Assembly: GCA_000403495.2 (NCBI GenBank)
Contig: KE159819.1
Coordinates: forward strand, 261,797 to 295,717
Direction: 5' to 3'
DNA length: 33,921 bases
From: Lachnospiraceae bacterium 10-1
GTDB lineage: Bacteria > Bacillota > Clostridia > Lachnospirales > Lachnospiraceae
Position 1 is the first letter of the stretch. Each line of letters opens with the position of its first letter. Positions 24,154 to 33,111 of the stretch are shown in pieces. The position numbers were made by a program, and so were the translations under genes. The notes below the pieces were generated by a model. It saw only the letters and a list, made by a program, of their open reading frames with translations. It searched no databases and had not been told where the DNA came from.

Positions 24154-26643
24154 ATGGATACGGTTGGGGGAAAGACATTTTCGAAGGAAGAATTGTATGA
24201 CCGAAAGCCCAGAGTATATAAAAGAGATGCTTCTCAGGTACGCTTTTTGCTGGGAGGAATTGGGACAGGCAATTTTTCAGTAGATGCCCGGGGGAAATTT
24301 TTGGATTGGGAAATTTTTAACTGGCCGGCAAAGAACACCAAGTTCCCGCTTTCCTTTTTTGCCATCAGGGTGGAAAACGAAAAAATGGAACAGCCGGTAT
24401 CGAAAATACTGGAATCCAGACTGCTTCCGCCCTACACCAGCTCACATGGATATTTGCAGGCAGAGTTGGTGAATCTGCCCAGAATGGAGGATTCCAGTCT
24501 TGTGTGTGAATATCCCTTTGCCCAGGTAAATTTTCAGGATGGAGAATTACCGGTGGAGGTTTCTTTAGAAGCATTCACGCCATTTATTCCTTTAAATGCG
24601 GAAGACTCAGGCATTCCTTGTGGCATTATCCGGTATAAGGTGAAAAATAAGGCGGACTGTGAAACAAGGGTAAGTCTGGTGGGGACGCTGCCCAATGCTT
24701 CCGGGTTTGAAGGGTATGACGTAATTGAAAATTTAAAGCTTGCCGGCAGTGTGAAAAATGAATACCGGCAGTCAGGAAAGGTAAAAGGATTGTATTATTC
24801 TCCGGCAGAGCTTTCAGAAGATCATCTCCGCTATGGAAATATGGCGATCATGATGAACGAAGAAAATGTGACTTACAAAACCGAATGGTATGACGGGGAA
24901 TGGGTGGACGGAATTCAGGACTTTTGGGATGATTTTACTGGGGACGGACTTCTTGAAAAGGAAACAAAGTCGGAGAGCGTGGGCTGTGAATTTGCCCAGT
25001 TTCACAATTTCAGTTTTTTAAAAAGGCGGGAAAAGATAGGTTCTATCGGTACTTGTCAGGTTTTAAAACCGGGGGAGGAAAGAACTTTTGAGTTTGTGAT
25101 CAGCTGGTATTTTCCTAACCGGGTAAAGGCATGGATTGAGTTTGACGAGGATTACGATAAATTTGCAAAGGGAGAATACGGAACGGTCAGAAATCACTAT
25201 GCATCCAGGTTTAAAAATGCATGGGACGTGGGAGAATATGTTTACCAGCATATGGAGCGTCTGGAAAAAGGAAGCAGGGATTTTCAGAAAGCCATGTTTC
25301 ATAAAACAACATTTCCTTATTATGTGATTGATGCGTTAACTGCCAATATCACAAATCTAAGGAGCAATCTCTGTTTTTGGCTGGAGGATGGAACCTTTGC
25401 CGGTTTTGAAGGAATCCGGGACTATATTGGATGCGGTTACGGAAGCGTGCCTCATGTGTGGAATTACGAGCAGACAGTGGCCTTTTTGTTTCCGGAGCTG
25501 GAAAAGACCATGCGGAATGTGGAGTTTTTACAGGAGACAGATGAGGAAGGCTGCATGTCCACCAGAATGTTTTCGGTATTTGACCAGGAACGGTATAAAA
25601 TGGTGCCTGCCTGTGACGGGGAGCTGGGAAGTATTGTCAGAATCTACCGGGATTTTAAAAATCTTGGAGATGTGGAATTTTTAAGAAAAATCTGGCCCAA
25701 GGCATCTGCGGCAATGGACTACTCCATGAGACAGTGGGATTTAGATCATGACGGGGTACTGGACGGACAGCAGAACACCACCTACGATATAGAGTTTTAC
25801 GGGCCCAATCCCATGACAGACAGTATTTTTCTTGCGGCGCTTAAGTGTTGTGTGGAAATGGCAGATATTTTAGGAGATGTTCCCCATAAAGACAAGTATG
25901 AGGAAGTATACCAAAAAGGAAAACTGCGGGCAGACGAGTTAATGTTCAATGGCGAATATTACATTCAGGTGCAGGAAGAAATCGACAAATATAAATATCA
26001 ATTTGGAAAGGGATGTCTTTCTGATCAGCTTCTGGGGCAATTTCTTGCACATATGGCCGGAATCGGTAATATCCTGCCCGAAGATCATATCAGATCTGCA
26101 ATGAAAGCAGTTTTTAAATATAATTATATGACGGATTTTTATCACACGGACTCAGTTCACAGAGCCTATGCCTTAAATGAAGAGCAGGGGCTGGTGATTG
26201 CCACCTGGCCGGAGGGCGGACGCCCTAAATTCCCCTTATCCTATGCAGGAGAAGTGTGGACGGGGATAGAATATGAAACAGCGGTAAACTTAATTTATGC
26301 AGGCTGTCTTGAGGAGGGGCTTACCATCATCAAATCGGTGCGTGACCGCTATGACGGATATAAAAGAAACCCCTTCAGTGAAGTGGAATCAGGGCATCAC
26401 TATAGCAGGGCAATGGCAAGCTGGGGCGTACTGAATGCATTATTAGGACAAAAAAGTGATATGTACAGGCGTACTTTAAGCTTTCATCCGGTAATTGATG
26501 AGGAGGAATTATCCAGCTTCTTTATCTGTGGAAAGGCCTGGGGCGTGTACAGTCAAAAGAAGGTAAACGGGAAACTGGAAAAAACAATTGATGTACTTTA
26601 TGGTACGCTGGATGGCATTACCATAGAAGACCAGGAAGCGTAA
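24154..26643 (+). CDS. GH116-family beta-glycosidase (GBA2-like), cytoplasmic
   Basis: The protein (829 residues from ATG 24154) has the N-terminal beta domain marker LLGGIGTGN, DWEIFNWP, and a C-terminal (alpha/alpha)6 domain. By alignment from memory with human GBA2 and TxGH116, the nucleophile is Glu419 (FEGIRD) and the acid/base Asp545 (TTYDIEFYGPN). GH116 enzymes are retaining beta-glucosidases, beta-xylosidases or glucosylceramidases. No signal peptide, so it acts inside the cell on what the adjacent importer brings. ATG 24124 is also in frame, but its ten extra residues are encoded inside the hairpin repeat and do not look like the family. Neither start has a good ribosome site. The binding-protein gene follows in 23 bases. 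Confidence 0.87.
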   Translation: MDTVGGKTFSKEELYDRKPRVYKRDASQVRFLLGGIGTGNFSVDARGKFLDWEIFNWPAKNTKFPLSFFAIRVENEKMEQPVSKILESRLLPPYTSSHGYLQAELVNLPRMEDSSLVCEYPFAQVNFQDGELPVEVSLEAFTPFIPLNAEDSGIPCGIIRYKVKNKADCETRVSLVGTLPNASGFEGYDVIENLKLAGSVKNEYRQSGKVKGLYYSPAELSEDHLRYGNMAIMMNEENVTYKTEWYDGEWVDGIQDFWDDFTGDGLLEKETKSESVGCEFAQFHNFSFLKRREKIGSIGTCQVLKPGEERTFEFVISWYFPNRVKAWIEFDEDYDKFAKGEYGTVRNHYASRFKNAWDVGEYVYQHMERLEKGSRDFQKAMFHKTTFPYYVIDALTANITNLRSNLCFWLEDGTFAGFEGIRDYIGCGYGSVPHVWNYEQTVAFLFPELEKTMRNVEFLQETDEEGCMSTRMFSVFDQERYKMVPACDGELGSIVRIYRDFKNLGDVEFLRKIWPKASAAMDYSMRQWDLDHDGVLDGQQNTTYDIEFYGPNPMTDSIFLAALKCCVEMADILGDVPHKDKYEEVYQKGKLRADELMFNGEYYIQVQEEIDKYKYQFGKGCLSDQLLGQFLAHMAGIGNILPEDHIRSAMKAVFKYNYMTDFYHTDSVHRAYALNEEQGLVIATWPEGGRPKFPLSYAGEVWTGIEYETAVNLIYAGCLEEGLTIIKSVRDRYDGYKRNPFSEVESGHHYSRAMASWGVLNALLGQKSDMYRRTLSFHPVIDEEELSSFFICGKAWGVYSQKKVNGKLEKTIDVLYGTLDGITIEDQEA

Positions 26644-26666
26644 GTTTCAGAATGGAGGAAGGTTGA

Positions 26667-28052
26667 ATGAAAAGAACAGGATTAATGAAAAAGGCAATTA
26701 GTTTGTTAAGCATAACAGCGCTGCTTTTTGCGTCAGGATGCGGGGCAAAGCAGACAGAGCCTGAAGGCGGAGTACAGGATAGTACAAATGCAGCAGCACA
26801 GGAGGAACAAGGCGGGGCATCTTTGGAAAATGCAGAGCAGGAAGCAGGCACGCAGGATATAACCATTCATTTTTCAGAGCATGTTGCCAACATAGAAGCC
26901 CAGGAGCCTCATATGATGAAAATTATTCAGGCTTTTGAGGAGACTTACCCTAACATTCATGTTGAGATTACGGGCAAGGAAGTTTCCGAACATAATACCC
27001 AGATGACACTGCTTGCAGGAGAAAATAATCTGCCGGATATTTTCTGGCTGGAACAGGCACCGGCAAAGGAGTTTGCACAAAACGGATATCTTTATGACCT
27101 GACAGGGGCTTTAAATGATTATGGCATTAATGACAGCCTGCTTCCCGGACTGGTAAATTCCTGTACGGTGGATGGAAAGGATTACGGGATTCCCAGTGAA
27201 GTTATGATGGTAGGATTTTTCTATAACAAAGAACTGTTTGAGCAGGCAGGAATCGAAACAGCGCCCGTTACTTATGAAGAGTTTACTGATGCAGTGAATA
27301 AACTGAAAAGCAGCGGAATTGTTCCCCTCACCGTAGGAGCACAGGATAATTACAGCATTTGGGCTTTTGAGACTATGCTTGCAAGATACGGATTCTTTGA
27401 AAAGCTGGAAGACTTAAATTCAGGAAATACAGAGTGGACAAATGACGATTTTATCCATTATTTTGAAAAAGTAGAAGAAATGCGGGATAATGGTACCTTC
27501 ACGGAGGATATTGCAAACATTGGCTATTTTGAAGCAAAGGAACGTTTTCTTGGTGGAAATGCAGCAATGTTTAACACAGGCGCATGGGATATTGGGGATT
27601 TTGAAAACAGCGCTATGGCACAGAACATTGGATTTTTCTGGGGACCTACCTTTTCAGACAGCGAATATCCTCAGCAGATCGGCATTAAGGCATCAGGAGG
27701 TGTGTATGTAGTATCTGCAAAAGCAGCGGAAGATCCTGCACTTTTAGACGCAGTTATGAAGTTCTGGCAGTTTTATTACGGAGAAGAGGGAACCAGAATC
27801 ATTGCAGAAGATACATCTGCATTGCCCTGCTCTAAATATAACGGTACTATAGATACACAGGCACATCCGGTTTTAGCAGCTATGATTACAGCATTAAATG
27901 ATGACTGGGATGCTGTGACGGAACCCTTTAACTCTATGTCAACTACAGTAGCTTATGGTTATTTTGATGCAACCTTTGGGGTGATGACAGGTGTTTATAC
28001 ACCGGAGGAAGCAGCTCAGTATGTGGAAGATCTTCATATGGTGGAGAGATAA
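26667..28052 (+). CDS. Family 1 sugar-binding lipoprotein of a CUT1 importer
   Basis: A 461-residue lipoprotein: signal sequence with lipobox ASGC (Cys25), Gln/Glu/Gly-rich linker, then a type 2 solute-binding domain with LPDIFWLEQAP, YGIPSEVMMVGFFYNKELF and an Ala/Trp-rich C-terminal lobe. Such proteins bind di- or oligosaccharides for MalFG-type permeases, which follow immediately. The ribosome site GGAGGAAGG is strong. Its overall fold is the same class as the sensor half of the divergent GntR regulator, so regulator and transporter may read related ligands from the two sides of the membrane. Confidence 0.9.
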   Translation: MKRTGLMKKAISLLSITALLFASGCGAKQTEPEGGVQDSTNAAAQEEQGGASLENAEQEAGTQDITIHFSEHVANIEAQEPHMMKIIQAFEETYPNIHVEITGKEVSEHNTQMTLLAGENNLPDIFWLEQAPAKEFAQNGYLYDLTGALNDYGINDSLLPGLVNSCTVDGKDYGIPSEVMMVGFFYNKELFEQAGIETAPVTYEEFTDAVNKLKSSGIVPLTVGAQDNYSIWAFETMLARYGFFEKLEDLNSGNTEWTNDDFIHYFEKVEEMRDNGTFTEDIANIGYFEAKERFLGGNAAMFNTGAWDIGDFENSAMAQNIGFFWGPTFSDSEYPQQIGIKASGGVYVVSAKAAEDPALLDAVMKFWQFYYGEEGTRIIAEDTSALPCSKYNGTIDTQAHPVLAAMITALNDDWDAVTEPFNSMSTTVAYGYFDATFGVMTGVYTPEEAAQYVEDLHMVER

Positions 28053-28055
28053 ATT

Positions 28056-28940
28056 ATGTATTGGTTAAGTACAAAGAGAGCGAAAGTATTTATGCTTCTC
28101 CCAACCCTGCTTATATACAGTATTTTTATAATTATTCCGGTATTTATTGCGGTGTATTACAGTTTTACGCAGTACAGCGGCCTTGGAAAAGCAAGTTTTA
28201 CAGGAATCAGCAATTATATCAGAATGTTTGAAGACAAGCTGTTTTTAATTGCCCTTCGAAATACACTGCTTGTGCTGATTTTAGGTACGGTTTTTCTTCT
28301 TGTTGGTTCTTTTCTGGTGGCCCTTGTCATGAATGTGGATTTTAAGGGGAATGCATTTTTTAAAATGATTATTTTTGCGCCTTATGTGATTGCGCCTATT
28401 ATTATCGGAATTATCTGGGGATATATTTTAAACCCTAATTACGGAATGCTGAACAGCTTCTTAAGAAGCGTTGGTTTGGATCGGCTTGCAATTGAATGGA
28501 TCGGTGGTACCAAATGGTCGCCTTTATCGTTAGCATTGGTGTTTACCTGGCAGATGCTGGGATTCCATGCCACCATATTTCTCTCCGGAATCAAAGCGAT
28601 TCCGGGGGAAATGTATGAGGCGTGTGCAATAGATGGTGCAAATGGCTTTCAGAAAGTATTTTTTGTTACAATTCCCATGCTGAAGGAAACCATTATCATC
28701 AACACGGTTTTAATTATCACCGGTGTGTTTAAGATATATGAGCTTGTTTACCAGATGACGGGAGGCGGGCCGGCCCATCAGTCGGAGCTTTTGACTTCTT
28801 ATATGTATTTCACCGTATTTACTTCCAGAAGATATGGATATGGCATGTCCATTGCAGTTGTTATTTTGACACTTTCCATTATCGGCTCATTTGCCTATAT
28901 CAGGATCGTGGCCAGAAAAAAGCAGGAAGGAGGCGCATAG
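28056..28940 (+). CDS. MalF-type sugar ABC permease
   Basis: 294 residues with six predicted helices and the EAA loop (EMYEACAIDGANGFQKVFFVTIPML, about 187-211) that docks to the ATPase. It starts four bases after the binding-protein stop. Part of a CUT1 importer with the next gene. No ATPase is encoded in this operon, so a shared MsmK/UgpC-type ATPase elsewhere in the genome is presumably used, as is common in Firmicutes. Confidence 0.92.
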   Translation: MYWLSTKRAKVFMLLPTLLIYSIFIIIPVFIAVYYSFTQYSGLGKASFTGISNYIRMFEDKLFLIALRNTLLVLILGTVFLLVGSFLVALVMNVDFKGNAFFKMIIFAPYVIAPIIIGIIWGYILNPNYGMLNSFLRSVGLDRLAIEWIGGTKWSPLSLALVFTWQMLGFHATIFLSGIKAIPGEMYEACAIDGANGFQKVFFVTIPMLKETIIINTVLIITGVFKIYELVYQMTGGGPAHQSELLTSYMYFTVFTSRRYGYGMSIAVVILTLSIIGSFAYIRIVARKKQEGGA

Positions 28941-28942
28941 AA

Positions 28943-29776
28943 ATGGAAAAAAACATGAAAAAAGTGTTATTTTACCTGCTGATTACAGCCATTCTTGTGA
29001 TCGCCATGCTTCCCATTCTGTGGTCGGTGCTGCTTTCTTTTAAGTCAAATAATGAAATTGTAAATGCACCTTTGGCACTGCCGAAGGTCTGGAGCTTTGG
29101 AAATTATCAGCGGGCCGTTGATACCATTGATTTTGGAAGAATGTACTTTAACACGATTTTTATTGTAATTATTGCCACCTTTTTCAGTGTGGCTATCACC
29201 TTTATGAGTTCCTTTGCCATTGCCCGGATGACATTTAAAAGAAAAAACACAGCGGATTATCTGTACTTTTATCTGCTGTTGGGAATTGCTATTCCGGTTT
29301 ATGTGCTGCTTTTTCCCATTTACCGGATTGACTCGCTGCTTGGAATTCTGGGTACCAGAATAGGGCTTATCCTTCCTTATATTGCAGTAAATATTTCATT
29401 TAATACCCTGCTTTTCGTGGGATTTTTGCGAGGGATTCCGGAGGAACTTGAAGAGGCGGCGGTAATTGACGGGTGCAGGCTTATGGGATTGTGCACCAGA
29501 GTGGTGATTCCGGTAATGAAGCCAACCTTTGTAACCATTGTAATTTTTAATGCGGTTTATATTTATAATGAATTTCCTTTTGCATCCACCTTTATTCAAA
29601 ATGACAAGCTAAATACCGTGTCGCTTATGACTTCCATGTTTAAGGGGCAGTATTCTATGGACTACAGCGGTATTATAGCTGCCAGCCTGATGATTATGCT
29701 GCCGGAACTGGTTTTCTATGTGTTTTTACAAAAGTATATTATTGGAGGAATGACAGCGGGAGCAGTGAAAGGTTAG
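28943..29776 (+). CDS. MalG-type sugar ABC permease
   Basis: 277 residues, six predicted helices, EAA loop in LEEAAVIDGCRLMGLCTRVVIP, and the short hydrophobic N-terminus of MalG-like subunits. It begins three bases after the MalF-type gene and pairs with it. It is the last gene of the GH116 operon; a strong hairpin follows. Confidence 0.92.
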   Translation: MEKNMKKVLFYLLITAILVIAMLPILWSVLLSFKSNNEIVNAPLALPKVWSFGNYQRAVDTIDFGRMYFNTIFIVIIATFFSVAITFMSSFAIARMTFKRKNTADYLYFYLLLGIAIPVYVLLFPIYRIDSLLGILGTRIGLILPYIAVNISFNTLLFVGFLRGIPEELEEAAVIDGCRLMGLCTRVVIPVMKPTFVTIVIFNAVYIYNEFPFASTFIQNDKLNTVSLMTSMFKGQYSMDYSGIIAASLMIMLPELVFYVFLQKYIIGGMTAGAVKG

Positions 29777-29823
29777 CTGCAGAGAAAGTTTGAATGAGAT
29801 AAAAATTTTAATTATGGTATATT

Positions 29824-29860
29824 CAGGCACAGGCTTCACAGCCTGTGCCTGGGTATTTTA
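29824..29860. terminator. Strong terminator between convergent genes
   Basis: CAGGCACAGGCT and AGCCTGTGCCTG form a perfect 12-bp stem around TCAC (29824-29851), followed by GGTATTTTA. It closes the permease operon and, being symmetric, may also stop the convergent Rpn transcript. Confidence 0.8.
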
Positions 29861-29872
29861 TGAATATTAAAC

Positions 29873-30826
29873 TTAAGTTGTTATATTTTTCTCTTTGGCC
29901 TTTGTGTACTCTTCTACAGTGGTGTCAAGCGCTGCGCAGGCTTCTGGCAGGTCAAGGTTTAAGTTTTTCATTAGAGATTCGATGTTTTCAACTAATTTTG
30001 TAGAAATTCCTGTGATAATTCCTTCTGACAGGCCAGTGGACTTACCCGCATCAAAGCCCTCTTCAAACCCTTCTTCATGCAGTACTTTTTTAACATATTC
30101 TTCGTTATATTCATAAATGGACATGGCAATAACCTCTGCTTTCTGTTCAATTAAAAATTCTTTCAATATATTTTTCTGAATGCATGTATCCACTGCGGCT
30201 ACGACTGCTGCCTTTAAAGATCTGGTTTTTAAATTGCTCCGTATTTCGGCAATAAAGTAAGAATAGTCTGCAAGTGTTTTACACTTATTCATCAGTTCTT
30301 TATTTTGACCATAATTGATATTAATTGTCTGTACAGTCAGCTCCAGACAGCCTTTTGTCTGATCCTCAAAAGAAGTGGAAAGCTTCTGGAAAAATTCTTC
30401 CTCCTGATGTTCGGTGCCATTGTAAAAAACAATGTAATGGGGCGTGGGAATCATGATTCGTTTCTTAATACTAAGATCAATGTCTTTGATATATTTCTTA
30501 TACAAATCAGTTAAGTAAAACAATCCCCTGAGGGGCATATTAGGGCAGTAAGTTGACTGATGTTCATATAAGCACATATCGCAGCCAATCAGGAAAGAAA
30601 CGTCATTTTTCATTTTCATAAAAATAGCATTTTCAAGGGTATTGACAGTTAGGTCATCCACATCCGTATAGGCAGTGTTGTTTAGAGCGTTGTACAGTTC
30701 TAAAAGACGCTGCTTATCCTTAAACAGGAGCCGGAAAATTCTGTCCTTGTAAGTGAAGTAGACTGGCTGGTCTGGCTCTAAGCCATAAAAATTTTTAGCG
30801 GCATTCGAAGTTTTTTCAGTATTCAT
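29873..30826 (-). CDS. Rpn-family PD-(D/E)XK nuclease / transposase-like protein
   Basis: 317 residues with the Rpn/PDDEXK-transposase pattern: DRIFRLLFKDK near 28-38, NDVSFLI (Asp75) and YEHQ (Glu88, Gln90) forming the D...ExQ active-site variant, LRGLFYLTDLYKKY near 99-113, and a C-terminal Gly/Glu-rich repeat region ending in a helix. Rpn proteins promote RecA-independent recombination and are often present in many copies; recent work links some to phage defence. Start ATG 30826 has GAAAGGAAAG upstream. It stands alone between the terminator and the DUF3791 region. Confidence 0.82.
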   Translation of the reverse strand: MNTEKTSNAAKNFYGLEPDQPVYFTYKDRIFRLLFKDKQRLLELYNALNNTAYTDVDDLTVNTLENAIFMKMKNDVSFLIGCDMCLYEHQSTYCPNMPLRGLFYLTDLYKKYIKDIDLSIKKRIMIPTPHYIVFYNGTEHQEEEFFQKLSTSFEDQTKGCLELTVQTININYGQNKELMNKCKTLADYSYFIAEIRSNLKTRSLKAAVVAAVDTCIQKNILKEFLIEQKAEVIAMSIYEYNEEYVKKVLHEEGFEEGFDAGKSTGLSEGIITGISTKLVENIESLMKNLNLDLPEACAALDTTVEEYTKAKEKNITT

Positions 30827-30943
30827 AGTTTTTCTTTCCTTTCTTATGGTGCAGGAAAAGACAGCCTGTTTTGTGTAAGAAAGGTCTGTTTTAATTCCCT
30901 GCTGATTGTTTGATTGGGTTTTAGCAAGGATTCTAAAACAGAT

Positions 30944-30966
30944 AAAATACCAGATTCAGGTATTTT
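30944..30966. repeat. Small AT-rich hairpin
   Basis: AAAATACC / GGTATTTT with a 7-base loop. It lies in the 354-base gap between the Rpn and DUF3791 genes, which otherwise holds only the promoter listed next; I see no convincing gene in the gap. Confidence 0.4.
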
Positions 30967-31130
30967 AAAGAAAAATAGATTAACAAAACGAATTTCCGTT
31001 AGAATTTCAATGCTATGTAATAATTGTAGCAGATGGGAGATGAAAGTGTCAACAATTTTAATGAGTATTATATGTAAATTAATGGTAAATCTAAAATAAA
31101 AGCTATTAAAAACCAAATACTTTGGCTTCA

Positions 31131-31159
31131 TTGAAAGCAGTAGCATTCTATGTTAGAAT
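31131..31159 (+). promoter_or_regulatory. Promoter of the DUF3791-DUF3990 unit
   Basis: TTGAAA (31131-31136), a 17-base spacer and TAGAAT (31154-31159), 21 bases before the first start codon. Confidence 0.6.
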
Positions 31160-31180
31160 TTATGAAAAGGAGATCCTGAT

Positions 31181-31414
31181 ATGAACAAAAAATCTGAAAT
31201 AGTTTTTATGCAGGTCCGATTACTCCGCCTTGCATCAGAAGAATGGCATATGCCTATCCAGAAAGTAAATATATTGTTTGATCAATACGGTATCCTTAAA
31301 TTCATAGAAGATTGTTATGATGTTTTTCATATGGAAGGTGATTATGCAGTATTTGATGAGATCAAAACTTTATTGAAAAATAAGGGGGTGGATGTTAGTG
31401 CTGAAATTATCTGA
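31181..31414 (+). CDS. DUF3791-like small protein, putative antitoxin
   Basis: 77 residues, helical, with the DUF3791-like ending LFDQYGILKFIEDCYDVFHMEGDYAV pattern. DUF3791 genes commonly sit next to DUF3990 genes in gut Firmicutes. Ribosome site AAAAGGAG. The following DUF3990 gene starts inside its 3' end, which is the organisation of a toxin-antitoxin pair. Its role as antitoxin is inference. Confidence 0.65.
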   Translation: MNKKSEIVFMQVRLLRLASEEWHMPIQKVNILFDQYGILKFIEDCYDVFHMEGDYAVFDEIKTLLKNKGVDVSAEII

Positions 31415-31964
31415 TGGTATGCTTCTTTATCATGGAAGCTATTGTGAAGTGCGGACTCCGGATTTAGCAAAGTGTGCGGATTTTAAGGATTTTGGAAAAG
31501 GCTTTTACCTGACATCATCCAGACAGCAGGCAGAGAATTTTATCAATGCTTCTCTCAAAAAAGCAAAAGCGCAAGGGGTAGTTTTCGCAGACCAGAAATA
31601 TGGAGTGCTTTCAACATTTTGTTATCATTTTGATAAAGATATAGCAGATTTTGTTTATTGCAATGCGGATGCTGACTGGCTGCATTGTGTTGTGGGGCAC
31701 AGAAAGGCAAATACATTTCCAACAGTTGTTGAAGAAATGAAAAAATATGATATCATAGCCGGAAAGATTGCAGATGATGCAACCAATGTTACGATTTTGA
31801 CTTATTTAGTTGGAGCCTATGGTACGATTGGGAGCGAGGAAGCAGACAGCTTGTGTATCAGCAGACTAATTCCGGAACGTTTAAAAGATCAGTTTTGTTT
31901 TAGAACGGAAAAAGGTTTAAAATGTCTGTCATTTGAAGGAAGTGAGCGCATATGGAAAAATTAA
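31398..31964 (+). CDS. DUF3990-family protein, ADP-ribosyltransferase-like putative toxin
   Basis: About 188 residues opening with MLLYHGSYCEV and KDFGKGFYLTSS, the His-Gly and Gly-x-Gly-x-Tyr marks of DUF3990, which resembles the NAD-binding half of ADP-ribosyltransferases. Later features include WLHCVVGHRKAN and a C-terminal FCF segment. The GTG at 31398 lies about nine bases after AGGGGG and gives the usual MLKLSDG start; ATG 31392 is in frame but sits on the ribosome site. It overlaps the upstream DUF3791 gene, and the third gene overlaps its end by 13 bases. Confidence 0.72.
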   Translation: MLKLSDGMLLYHGSYCEVRTPDLAKCADFKDFGKGFYLTSSRQQAENFINASLKKAKAQGVVFADQKYGVLSTFCYHFDKDIADFVYCNADADWLHCVVGHRKANTFPTVVEEMKKYDIIAGKIADDATNVTILTYLVGAYGTIGSEEADSLCISRLIPERLKDQFCFRTEKGLKCLSFEGSERIWKN

Positions 31965-32185
31965 AGGATGTTACGGAAGAACAGAAAAAATTTGCTGTAG
32001 ACGCAATGGTTGCGTTGGTAGTTGAAGAATTGGCTAATGTTTTAAAACTTGACTACACCACAATATTAAAAAACTTTGTCGCATCAAAAACAGGAGCATT
32101 GCTTTATGATGAGTCATCAAAACTTTGGTGGAATGGCCCTTCCTATATAGCGGATATGTATATAAAAGAATGCAGGAATATATAA
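31952..32185 (+). CDS. Small helical protein coupled to DUF3990
   Basis: 77 residues, acidic and helical, starting EKLKDVTEEQ and ending with a Trp-containing segment (KLWWNGPSYIADMY). It overlaps the DUF3990 gene by 13 bases, with AAGTGAG upstream, so it is translated with it. It is probably a second immunity or accessory subunit; I cannot assign a named family. Its stop is three bases from the convergent Fic gene end. Confidence 0.6.
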   Translation: MEKLKDVTEEQKKFAVDAMVALVVEELANVLKLDYTTILKNFVASKTGALLYDESSKLWWNGPSYIADMYIKECRNI

Positions 32186-32188
32186 TTC

Positions 32189-32929
32189 CTACATAAAATA
32201 TTGACACTTCTCCAAATAAAATTGCTGTTCTTTCTCAAAAAGTGCAATCAGTTTATCAATACCTTTTTCTTCCTGATATTCTTTCAATGCTTCCAAATAT
32301 TCATTTCTGTTTGCATCTTCAATTACAACCGGCACGATGCCATTCTTCAAACACTCTCTAAAAAGAATTAGTCTGCCTGTTCTGCCATTCCCATCCTGAA
32401 ATGGGTGAATACTCTCATATCTTGCATGGAATTTGGCCAATGAATTAAGATTTACTTCCTGTTCCAAATACCATCTCAGAAGAATAGTTATTTCTTCTTC
32501 AACGTTTTCAGGCTTTACAGTCTGATACATTCCAATCATATTGGGACGTTTTTTATAATCACCAATTGCATACCCATTTGCGCGGTCCTCAAATACGCCG
32601 GATTTCAGTTCATAATGAAATTGCTTTATTAATTCCTGAGTTAATGGCTCATCCAAGGTATCCAACATTTTATTGAACATCAGGAAATGTCCATTCATCT
32701 CTTCAACGTCTTTTGCTCTGTAGTAATCGTCTGATTTAGGCAGTGTGCCATTGTCAAACAGTGAAGCTGTCTGTTCCTCGGTCAGCGTACTTCCTTCAAT
32801 TTTATTGGAATTATAAGCAAGCAAACGCTGGGTGTATGCATACACACCGGTTCTGTCAAATTTTTCTCTTTCTATCTTCAACCTTTCCATAAGAAAGTTT
32901 AAAAACTCTTTATTCCTGTCATTACTCAT
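32189..32929 (-). CDS. Class II Fic-domain protein
   Basis: 246 residues from ATG 32929 (AAAGGTG upstream; GTG 32938 is in frame but coincides with that site). The catalytic HPFQDGNGRTGR motif is complete (175-186, His175). The N-terminal inhibitory helix motif SNKIEG (41-46) matches (S/T)xxxE(G/N), placing it in class II, which are self-inhibited. Fic enzymes transfer AMP or related groups to hydroxyls of target proteins. Neighbouring toxin-like genes suggest an accessory or defence island rather than metabolism. Confidence 0.9.
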   Translation of the reverse strand: MSNDRNKEFLNFLMERLKIEREKFDRTGVYAYTQRLLAYNSNKIEGSTLTEEQTASLFDNGTLPKSDDYYRAKDVEEMNGHFLMFNKMLDTLDEPLTQELIKQFHYELKSGVFEDRANGYAIGDYKKRPNMIGMYQTVKPENVEEEITILLRWYLEQEVNLNSLAKFHARYESIHPFQDGNGRTGRLILFRECLKNGIVPVVIEDANRNEYLEALKEYQEEKGIDKLIALFEKEQQFYLEKCQYFM

Positions 32930-33003
32930 ATTGTTCACCTTTATAAATGAGCCAACTCGAAAGAGCAGCGTTCCTTTTTACAGTTAAATCTCTTTATCGT
33001 TAT

Positions 33004-33032
33004 ATTGTACACGCTGATTACGAAATGGTCAA
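33004..33032 (-). promoter_or_regulatory. Promoter of the Fic gene
   Basis: On the minus strand TTGACC (33032-33027), a 17-base spacer and TACAAT (33009-33004). It lies about 75 bases upstream of the Fic start. The rest of 32939-33111 is AT-rich with no gene seen. Confidence 0.55.
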
Positions 33033-33111
33033 TGTCAACATTTTTTACATGCATTATAGGTAAATTGTTTTTTTTTACTAGGTTAGTGCGTTAAAATTTT
33101 ATCAATAGAAA

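Noticed and set aside
30844-31146. 100-residue minus-strand frame upstream of the Rpn gene
   Set aside because: AT-rich, no family resemblance, no good ribosome site, and it overlaps the plus-strand promoter of the DUF3791 gene.
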